Assembly (NCBI GenBank): GCA_007128345.1
Contig: SKXS01000061.1
Coordinates: 1-5,514, forward strand
From: Spirochaetia bacterium
Lineage (GTDB): Bacteria > Spirochaetota > Spirochaetia > PWKH01
Length of the DNA stretch: 5,514 nucleotides
Reading direction: 5' to 3'
Below, piece by piece: positions 1-4,705 of this stretch. The first letter of the stretch is position 1. The number at the start of each line of letters is the position of its first letter. The notes under the pieces are model-generated. The model was not told where the DNA came from. It did not search any database and saw only the letters and a program-made list of their open reading frames with translations. The translations under genes and the position numbers were made by a program.

Positions 1-1
1 G

Positions 2-73
2 TTCTACTTCCGTTTCACCTTGATACTCCTGGTGGGATTTGTGGCGGTTGTCAGCAGGCTTGAGGATTCGTAG
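2..73 (+). CDS. C-terminal fragment of a plus-strand membrane protein (partial)
   Basis: The plus strand is open from the window edge in the frame starting at base 2 and ends at a TAG at 71-73, giving 23 residues. The fragment has an aromatic/basic start (FYFRF), a run of about 13 hydrophobic residues (LILLVGFVAVV), then a short polar tail SRLEDS. That is the look of a last transmembrane helix with a charged terminus. Its stop lies 38 bases from the stop of the minus-strand diesterase, so the two genes would converge. Too little is present to name a family. The region could also be non-coding with a chance open frame; I favour a real gene end because of the hydrophobic pattern and the convergent layout. 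Confidence 0.4.
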   Translation, partial: FYFRFTLILLVGFVAVVSRLEDS

Positions 74-76
74 CAT

Positions 77-108
77 CCGAATACCTTCGGCGGTTACTGG
101 ATTACCAG
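77..108. repeat. two small hairpins between convergent gene ends
   Basis: The gap between the two convergent stop codons holds a CCGAA/TTCGG stem with a TACC loop (77-90) and a CTGG/CCAG stem with an ATTA loop (97-108). Neither is followed by a T-run on either strand, so they are not standard intrinsic terminators. They may still mark a transcript end, because this is the only place where termination of the minus-strand operon could lie inside the window. Confidence 0.3.
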
Positions 109-111
109 CAG

Positions 112-1128
112 CTACTCCCCAACAGTCTCATTGATGACACGCACGGCAGCATCAGGAAAATCAACGAATACCCCGTCCACACCGTATACGTAGAGAAACC
201 GTTCCAGTTCCTCCTCAAGGGAACCAGTGTGTCTTGGCAGCTGGTCTGCACGGAAGGTATAGGGATGCACCACAAGCCCCCGTGCGTGGGCCTCAGTAAC
301 TAGGAAGAGGTTGCGTACAGGGCTGCCTCTGACATCTTCAATCAGCGCTTTGGACGGTCCGATGCCGTCGGCATACGTGGCGATCTTATCCAGTGCCGCG
401 GCGGTGGTCAAATGGCTTTGGCGGGCGCTTATGAGCTGCACCAGCGGCATATCAGCGCCGAGGGTGTTCCTGAGATACAGCAGACTCTCCGGCTCAAATG
501 ACTGAATGAAGATATTGGCCTTTGGCCCTTCATATCCGTAAGCATTAAGGAGATCCAGGAGCGCCTCCTCAATGAACAGTCCCTGGTCACGGTGCCACCG
601 GGATGACTTGATCTCTGGGTAGATGCCCACGTTTCTTCCGGTGCTCGTATTGAGTCCCTGGATCAGCTGGATAATCTGCTCGAGAGAGGGAATCCTGAAT
701 AGTGCCGTATCTGCAGGGAACCTGCCGGGGTAGACCTGGCGGCTGTCCCGGGTACGTTCATGGACTGACAGCATCTGGAGCTCTAGGAAGGTGAAATCAG
801 CGGCATACCAGCTGCCGTCATGCCTAATACGGTTGGGGAAAATCTCCTGCACGTTGGTCGTCGCTTCGAGGGTGAGGTCATGGAGGGCTATTAGCACCCC
901 GTCGGCAGTCATCACGACATCGGGTTCAACGTAATGCGCCCCCTGAGCATGGGCCATGGCGTACCCCTCAAGCGTATGCTCAGGTAAATATCCGCTCGCA
1001 CCCCGGTGGGCAATTACAAGCTTCTCCCCGTGATCTGCAGGCGCCGTCCTTACCGGATGCTGTACGGTGGCGCATCCGGTGAAGGCCATCATTACCGCTG
1101 CGGCAAGCAGATGCCATGCATGGTTCAT
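112..1128 (-). CDS. glpQ: glycerophosphodiester phosphodiesterase, GlpQ-type lipoprotein
   Basis: Predicted to hydrolyse glycerophosphodiesters from phospholipid breakdown to sn-glycerol 3-phosphate and an alcohol, acting outside the cytoplasmic membrane. The 338-residue protein starts with a hydrophobic signal segment and a lipobox FTGC, giving lipidated Cys19. The GDPD barrel follows: HRG at 41-43, EHT at 50-52, the metal-binding pair in EPD at 68-70, catalytic HD at 83-84, and PEIK at 171-174 with Glu172 and Lys174. The insert at about 92-124 (NVQEIFPNRIRHDG onwards) resembles the GlpQ / Haemophilus protein D branch. The frame is open with an earlier ATG at 1188, but that would overlap the kinase gene by 47 bases. 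The ATG at 1128 has a strong ribosome binding site six bases upstream and places the signal peptide at the N-terminus. Last gene of the operon, 13 bases after the kinase stop. All key residues are present; family call firm, symbol by similarity. Confidence 0.93.
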   Translation of the reverse strand: MNHAWHLLAAAVMMAFTGCATVQHPVRTAPADHGEKLVIAHRGASGYLPEHTLEGYAMAHAQGAHYVEPDVVMTADGVLIALHDLTLEATTNVQEIFPNRIRHDGSWYAADFTFLELQMLSVHERTRDSRQVYPGRFPADTALFRIPSLEQIIQLIQGLNTSTGRNVGIYPEIKSSRWHRDQGLFIEEALLDLLNAYGYEGPKANIFIQSFEPESLLYLRNTLGADMPLVQLISARQSHLTTAAALDKIATYADGIGPSKALIEDVRGSPVRNLFLVTEAHARGLVVHPYTFRADQLPRHTGSLEEELERFLYVYGVDGVFVDFPDAAVRVINETVGE

Positions 1129-1134
1129 TAATCG

Positions 1135-1142
1135 CCTCCCTT
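1135..1142 (-). promoter_or_regulatory. ribosome binding site deciding the diesterase start
   Basis: On the minus strand AAGGGAGG ends six bases before the ATG at 1128 and shares its first base with the last base of the kinase TGA stop (1144-1142). This supports the 1128 start over the in-frame ATG at 1188 and suggests that ribosomes finishing the kinase re-initiate here. Confidence 0.75.
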
Positions 1143-2833
1143 CAGAGCTTCCCGTGCCGCAGGATGGAGAAGAGCAGCCAAAAACCAAAGAACCCTGCAG
1201 CCAAGAACCCTACTACCCCGATAATGGGAATCCCGTAGACCAGCGGCTGGGTTCCCGATGATATAATTAAAGACGATCCGATGAGCAGGGCTGCCACGAT
1301 CAGCGAGAATGAGATCCGGTTGTAGGTACGCTCAAAGCTGTGCTTGAGCGGGTCCAATCCCGTATGCTCAAACTGAATATGAATTTTCCCGCGTTTGATT
1401 TTATCAAGGATGTCCCGCACCTCAAAGGGCATGATACGCATCAGTTCAGCAAATTCTTCGATGGTAACGACAAAATCCTTGCTCAGCTGGGACACCTTGA
1501 TACGCGAACGGTAGAGCTTCATCACGTGCGGCTTGATATACTGGGCCACATTGAACTGCGGATCAAGCCGCTCACCGTTAGCCTGGAGCAGGGTGATGGT
1601 TCTGGCCAGCAGGTACATATCCGCCGGCATAATCAGGTGGTTGCGGGGAAAGATGTTGACGATTGATGCAATGAGGGATGCTACATCAATCCGGTCCAGT
1701 GAGGTGAAGAAGAACTGGTCTATGATATCTGCGATGGAGCTCTCAAGATCCCGGTGGTTCACTTCTCCTTGGGCGTCACAGAGACGAAGCAGATTGCGCA
1801 TGATGAACTCGCTGTCCTTCAGCACAGCCCCCATGAGCATAGAGGTAATAATCCGCTTTGTAGACGGACTGAGTTTTCCCATCATCCCGTAATCAAGGAA
1901 GCACAGCCGGTTATCTTCAAGGACCAGCAGGTTTCCGGGATGCGGGTCCGCATGAAAGAACCCAACTTCGAAAATCTGTCTGAGCACCACATCCACGCCC
2001 CGCTGGGCGATCAGGCTCAGATCATATCCCTCATCAGTAAGCCTGCCTATGTTGGATACTTTGATCCCCTCTACATGCTCCATGGTGAGGACTTTTCTGC
2101 TCGACAGATCCCGATAGCATACAGGTACGTGAATCTCCTCTTCGTCCGCGTAGTAGGTGTTGAAGGTCTCCATATTGGAGGCCTCATAGAGGAAGTTGAG
2201 TTCCCGTTCAATGGTACGGGAGAATTCATCAACGATCTTTTGCAGGCTGTATGTCTTGAGTTCCGGGATATGACGCGTAGCCATGGATGCGAGGTATTGT
2301 AAGATCTCTAGATCAGTGCGAATCTGCTTCTGGATGTCGGGGCGCTGGATCTTTACCGCCACATCTTCGCCGGAACGCAGTACGGCTCGATGCACCTGGG
2401 CAAGAGAACCGGCAGCGGAAGGCTTCATGGTAAATTCAGCAAAGAGGTCATCCCTCGTCTGTTTCAGCTCTTTCTCCACGAGCTCAAGCGCATCCTCCCC
2501 GGGAAAAGGGGGCACATCGTCCTGGAGCCTTTCCAACTCTTCAGCCAGCTCAAGGGGAATAAGGTCACCCCTGATGCTCAGCAGCTGACCGAACTTGATG
2601 AAGGTAGGACCCAGTTCCTCAAAGACCATTCGCACCCGCACCCACCGGCTCAGGGACGAGATGGTGGGGTCGGTTTTCCTGAAAACCACCTTCCTGCTGA
2701 GTTTGAAGGCTTTTTCAAGTCCTGAACGGGAGATGATATCTGCAAATCCGTATTTTATCAGCACCTTGAGTATTTCCAGGTACCGGTTCGCATGGCGGAA
2801 GGGTTTTCGGAACTTGGTAATGCCTACCTGCAT
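1142..2833 (-). CDS. AarF/ABC1/UbiB family atypical kinase/ATPase, membrane-anchored
   Basis: A 563-residue protein, normal length for bacterial UbiB proteins. The family (UbiB, COQ8/ADCK) has an atypical protein-kinase-like fold with ATPase activity and supports ubiquinone synthesis or other lipid handling at the membrane. Visible motifs in order: KFGQ at 80-83 (family KxGQ), the A-rich loop AAGS at 140-143 in place of a P-loop, VAVK at 158-161 with the ATP lysine Lys161, ELN at 211-213 where the family usually has ExD, HADPHPGN at 294-301 (catalytic loop, Asp296 and Asn301), and DYG at 314-316 (DFG equivalent). Two hydrophobic segments at about 507-525 and 531-556 form the usual C-terminal anchor. 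The ATG at 2833 has AGGAAG three bases upstream, starting two bases after the phasin-like gene's TAA. Middle gene of the operon. The A-rich loop contains Gly142 and the ExD position is Asn213, both discussed as findings. The substrate is unknown, so I give no ubi symbol. Confidence 0.93.
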   Translation of the reverse strand: MQVGITKFRKPFRHANRYLEILKVLIKYGFADIISRSGLEKAFKLSRKVVFRKTDPTISSLSRWVRVRMVFEELGPTFIKFGQLLSIRGDLIPLELAEELERLQDDVPPFPGEDALELVEKELKQTRDDLFAEFTMKPSAAGSLAQVHRAVLRSGEDVAVKIQRPDIQKQIRTDLEILQYLASMATRHIPELKTYSLQKIVDEFSRTIERELNFLYEASNMETFNTYYADEEEIHVPVCYRDLSSRKVLTMEHVEGIKVSNIGRLTDEGYDLSLIAQRGVDVVLRQIFEVGFFHADPHPGNLLVLEDNRLCFLDYGMMGKLSPSTKRIITSMLMGAVLKDSEFIMRNLLRLCDAQGEVNHRDLESSIADIIDQFFFTSLDRIDVASLIASIVNIFPRNHLIMPADMYLLARTITLLQANGERLDPQFNVAQYIKPHVMKLYRSRIKVSQLSKDFVVTIEEFAELMRIMPFEVRDILDKIKRGKIHIQFEHTGLDPLKHSFERTYNRISFSLIVAALLIGSSLIISSGTQPLVYGIPIIGVVGFLAAGFFGFWLLFSILRHGKL

Positions 2834-2844
2834 ATACTTCCTGC

Positions 2845-3204
2845 TTAAGTTTTTGTCTCTGAGGAACTCTGCTGTTTCTTTGAGGCGCCGGCAGACTTCT
2901 TCTGCTGCCGCTTTCCAACAGCACTCTGAAGGTCATCAAGCTTCTTCTCGATCTTCTTGAGGTCGTCCTGGGTCACCAGCCCCATGGTGCGGACAGTTTC
3001 CTTCACCTGGGAACTAACCCGTTCTTCAATAGCTGTACGGGATTTCTCAGCCTGGTTCCTTACCTCATCAATAAGCTCTCGTGCCTCGCCCTCGGATAGC
3101 TTTGCTTCTTCCGAAAGCTTCTTTGCCGCCGCCTCAGCCTTATCCTTGGCCAGAAGACCAAGGCCCAGTCCTGCGAGTATGCCTTTCTTGAATAGATTCT
3201 TCAT
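2845..3204 (-). CDS. phasin-like small amphipathic protein
   Basis: A 119-residue protein of the short type usually annotated 'phasin family' or polyhydroxyalkanoate synthesis regulator. Phasins coat PHA granules; these short relatives also occur widely where no PHA role is shown. The N-terminus carries a Gly/Leu-rich hydrophobic patch (ILAGLGLGLLA, 9-19) preceded by lysines. A long Ala/Lys/Glu-rich helix follows at about 20-72, then a typical LVTQDDLKKIEKKLDDL segment (76-92) with coiled-coil spacing, and a Lys/Gln/Ser-rich low-complexity tail (97-119). There is no signal peptide or clear transmembrane span; the N-terminal patch could be an amphipathic lipid-binding helix. The start at 3204 has AAGGAGG eight bases upstream. 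It is first in a tight operon, with the kinase starting 11 bases after its stop, which suggests a joint function at a membrane or lipid surface. Family assignment rests on pattern, not on catalytic residues. Confidence 0.8.
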   Translation of the reverse strand: MKNLFKKGILAGLGLGLLAKDKAEAAAKKLSEEAKLSEGEARELIDEVRNQAEKSRTAIEERVSSQVKETVRTMGLVTQDDLKKIEKKLDDLQSAVGKRQQKKSAGASKKQQSSSETKT

Positions 3205-3227
3205 ACTAGTATCCTCCTTGCTACGTA

Positions 3228-3276
3228 AGTATACCGCCCATTACTGTATATTACCATAAATGACCCCATTAGTATA
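3228..3276 (-). promoter_or_regulatory. probable promoter region of the phasin-UbiB-diesterase operon
   Basis: Two copies of TATACT occur on the minus strand (3276-3271 and 3233-3228) and either could be a -10 element. Neither has a good -35 box at normal distance: the best for the proximal copy is TGGTAA at 3256-3251 with a 17-base spacer. The proximal copy would give a leader of only about 17 bases before the ATG at 3204. The weak -35 matches would fit an activated promoter or another sigma factor. The region also holds an imperfect direct repeat, CCCATTACTGTATA at 3237-3250 and CCCATTAGTATA at 3265-3276. Confidence 0.35.
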
Positions 3277-3284
3277 ACGTGATC

Positions 3285-3305
3285 CTGCATGCACGCACCA
3301 TGCAG
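3285..3305. repeat. perfect 7-base inverted repeat after the PAP2 gene
   Basis: CTGCATG (3285-3291) and CATGCAG (3299-3305) pair perfectly around a 7-base loop, starting 16 bases past the PAP2 stop codon. No T-run follows on the minus strand, so it is a poor intrinsic terminator. It could stabilise the 3' end of the PAP2 message, or be an operator just upstream of the next operon's promoter. Confidence 0.45.
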
Positions 3306-3321
3306 AGGGCAGCTTCACCGG

Positions 3322-4182
3322 TCAGGTCTTCACGGTATGTGTACGCTTCAGCTCAATCCTGGAAAACATCCATGGAGCTCCGGCTGCAGCCCAGAAGCCG
3401 ATAAGCAGATAGCGGATCATGTCCGTAAGCGGCGACGGAGCAAGAAAGAGCTTGAAACCCTCCTTGATGATCAGGAGTACCGCAAGCCCTGTGACGTAGT
3501 AGACGATCTTCCAGGCAAGCTCGCCTGGTATGGTGTAGCTGATACGCTCCTGCTCTATGAAGAACCCCAGGGAAGCACCGGCAAGAATACTTGCGGTTAC
3601 CGCATAGTTTTTATCAGGGACGAAAAATACAAACGGCAGGGTGGCTGCTCCCAGAACTATGGGCAGAAGATAATGCTTCTTGGTGAACCCGTACGTATAG
3701 AGCATTCTTCCAATATGTACGAATATCACGGCAAAGATGATCCCCCCGATGACATCTGCAGGCCAGTGCACCCCCAGATAGAGCCGGGAGAGAGCCATGA
3801 GGATGATGATCACGGTCCCGAGGATGGTGAGCCATCTCCTGCGCAGGGTAATCATGAGGAAGTACCAGAAGGTAGCAGTATTCTGTGTATGCCCGCTTGG
3901 GAATGCATATCCTCCCGCGGTATGCTCACGGAGAGTCCGTATTCCATCAGTTCCTATCGGCCGATCTGTCGCAAAGGTGACCTTGAGTACCTGATTGGAT
4001 ACCGCACTGAGAAAAAACACATAGCTCAGCTGCGCCCCATACTGTTTATCGATGCACCAGTAGACCAGCGTTAAGGCTGCTATGTAGAAGAATTCCTCTC
4101 CAAGCATAGTAATGCTCTGGAAGATTGCATCAAAGAATGGACTGCTCACCTGCTGGATCCATACAATCACTTCAACGCCCAT
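3322..4182 (-). CDS. PAP2-superfamily membrane phosphatase
   Basis: A 286-residue integral membrane protein of the PAP2/haloperoxidase phosphatase superfamily, which removes phosphate from lipid phosphates such as phosphatidic acid, undecaprenyl diphosphate or sphingoid-base phosphates, using a phosphohistidine intermediate. The three signature motifs are complete: Lys67-x6-Arg74-Pro75, PSGH at 95-98, and SR at 132-133 followed by His139 and Asp143 (SRxxxxxHxxxD). Hydrophobic segments lie at about 30-43, 52-66, 102-113, 118-136 and 144-160. After the catalytic domain come four more at about 172-189, 195-209, 224-240 and 255-273, a C-terminal extension beyond the minimal family length. The open frame reaches to an ATG at 4245, but the ATG at 4182 has AAGGAG six bases upstream and a promoter just before that overlaps the longer frame, so I choose 4182. 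It forms its own transcription unit, 460 bases past the ZIP gene. The lipid substrate cannot be told from sequence. Confidence 0.92.
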   Translation of the reverse strand: MGVEVIVWIQQVSSPFFDAIFQSITMLGEEFFYIAALTLVYWCIDKQYGAQLSYVFFLSAVSNQVLKVTFATDRPIGTDGIRTLREHTAGGYAFPSGHTQNTATFWYFLMITLRRRWLTILGTVIIILMALSRLYLGVHWPADVIGGIIFAVIFVHIGRMLYTYGFTKKHYLLPIVLGAATLPFVFFVPDKNYAVTASILAGASLGFFIEQERISYTIPGELAWKIVYYVTGLAVLLIIKEGFKLFLAPSPLTDMIRYLLIGFWAAAGAPWMFSRIELKRTHTVKT

Positions 4183-4188
4183 ATGCCT

Positions 4189-4194
4189 CTCCTT
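4189..4194 (-). promoter_or_regulatory. ribosome binding site deciding the PAP2 start
   Basis: AAGGAG on the minus strand lies six bases before the ATG at 4182. With the -10 element only about 12 bases further upstream, the in-frame ATG at 4245 would lie upstream of the likely transcript start and cannot be used. Confidence 0.75.
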
Positions 4195-4205
4195 CTGTGC
4201 TGTAC

Positions 4206-4235
4206 AGTATATGCACAAGCATGCATGTATGTAAA
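4206..4235 (-). promoter_or_regulatory. sigma70-type promoter of the PAP2 gene
   Basis: On the minus strand a TTTACA -35 element (4235-4230) is separated by 18 bases from a TATACT -10 element (4211-4206). Transcription would start near 4199, leaving a leader of about 17 bases with the ribosome binding site inside it. Each element matches the consensus at five of six positions, making this the clearest promoter in the window. The spacer contains the palindrome ATGCAT. Confidence 0.65.
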
Positions 4236-4259
4236 GCGAATACACTGAATCGGATGCGT

Positions 4260-4280
4260 GATAATTTTTTCAAAATTATC
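4260..4280. repeat. A/T-rich 9-base inverted repeat upstream of the PAP2 promoter
   Basis: GATAATTTT (4260-4268) and AAAATTATC (4272-4280) are perfect inverted copies around a TTC spacer. The dyad lies 25 bases upstream of the PAP2 -35 element. It could be an operator or an upstream A/T element for the PAP2 promoter. The outer GATAAT/ATTATC halves recall Fur-type boxes, but the spacing is two bases longer than the classical 19-base Fur box, so I do not call it one. Confidence 0.5.
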
Positions 4281-4384
4281 TATATCTCCTTTATACATCT
4301 GTTATTTATGCTGTACGAATCTGCAAGAGATCAGCAAAAGCGATGACTTCAGACAGGGATCCCTACCCTGCAGTAACGAAGATG

Positions 4385-4449
4385 CGGTAAACCGAATTAC
4401 CATTGCGAAAAAGAGTCACAAGCTCACGGACAGTTGCGGATGGTTACCG
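4385..4449. repeat. imperfect stem with competing pairings
   Basis: CGGTAAACC (4385-4393) can pair with GGTTACCG (4442-4449) over eight base pairs with one bulged A. The same bases take part in two shorter alternatives: GGTAA (4386-4390) with TTACC (4397-4401), and ACCAT (4399-4403) with ATGGT (4440-4444). Only one can form at a time, as in switching RNAs, but short stems of this size also arise by chance. Confidence 0.35.
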
Positions 4450-4509
4450 GGGATGTGGAAGGAAAAACTGCTTCACAAGCAATACCGAAAGAACGCGTGG
4501 AGGTATGCA

Positions 4510-4591
4510 TTGGTCCGTTCGGGGGCACAATGACATCATTACCCTAGGGTCTTTTAAACTCAGCGGCAGCTTCGATACGTGCATGGACCAA
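4510..4591. repeat. long-range inverted repeat TTGGTCC/GGACCAA
   Basis: TTGGTCC (4510-4516) and GGACCAA (4585-4591) are perfect inverted copies, extended inward by a G-T and a T-A pair. They enclose 68 bases that include AATGA/TCATT (4529-4540) directly followed by the perfect palindrome ACCCTAGGGT (4541-4550). The arrangement could be the outer stem of a folded RNA of about 80 bases. Confidence 0.35.
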
Positions 4592-4705
4592 CGAAGGGGA
4601 GCTTACGTGGGTGGGTCAAACGTAATTGTCGTGCACTGGTATAGACGCTGGGTATTCTCAGCGAACCGTGGATCCGAACCGCACTGCAAAAAAGATGATT
4701 GCATG

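Larger units (their letters stand above)
4246..4705. other. 460-base gene-free stretch rich in inverted repeats
   Basis: No convincing gene lies here. The plus-strand open frames starting at 4258 (GTG) and 4403 (TTG) lack ribosome binding sites and show no recognisable family; the latter runs antisense into the ZIP gene. The left part (about 4258-4320) is strongly A/T-rich and the rest is mixed. Dyads seen: 4260-4280, 4354-4370 (CAGGG/CCCTG), the palindrome AGGGATCCCT at 4355-4364, 4385-4449, 4510-4591, the palindrome ACCCTAGGGT at 4541-4550, 4603-4625 (TTACGT/ACGTAA), 4646-4663 (CGCTG/CAGCG), and a direct repeat CGAACC at 4662 and 4675. No standard terminator for the ZIP gene is visible: a T6 run on the minus strand at 4693-4688 has only a weak ATGCT/AGCAT stem about nine bases upstream. 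It could be an unannotated structured RNA, a regulatory region, or decayed sequence. Confidence 0.6.

Noticed and set aside
1754..2302. 182-residue plus-strand open frame opposite the kinase gene.
   Set aside because: Antisense shadow; the minus-strand frame carries all UbiB family motifs.
3289..4074. 261-residue plus-strand open frame opposite the PAP2 gene.
   Set aside because: It is the antisense shadow of the PAP2 gene, whose complete catalytic motifs prove the minus-strand frame.
4384..4455. Plus-strand words in the order AAACC, GAAA, CACGGAC, GGTTACCGGG recall a GEMM-I cyclic-di-GMP riboswitch.
   Set aside because: The helix that should flank the GAAA loop does not form, the GGACGCAAAGC core is absent, and no plus-strand gene follows. 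Infernal with the GEMM-I model would settle it; a significant hit would overturn this rejection.
4258..4533. 91-residue plus-strand open frame starting with GTG.
   Set aside because: No ribosome binding site and its start lies inside the A/T-rich dyad; composition is not protein-like and no family is recognised.
4650..4661. Minus-strand CTGAGAATACCC looks like the CTGAGA...ACCC core of a TPP riboswitch.
   Set aside because: The GGGGTG arm and the CCTGATCTGG/AATGCCAGCG part are missing, and no thiamine gene is downstream.
4670..4680. Minus-strand GGTTCGGATCC resembles a tRNA T-arm loop.
   Set aside because: The T-stem has a mismatch, no acceptor stem or anticodon arm can be placed, and the upstream sequence is ZIP coding sequence.
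4251..4705. ATGC plus a T6 run near both ends of the gene-free stretch, as in terminal inverted repeats of a small mobile element.
   Set aside because: The seven bases between ATGC and the T-run do not match at all, and no target-site duplication is visible.
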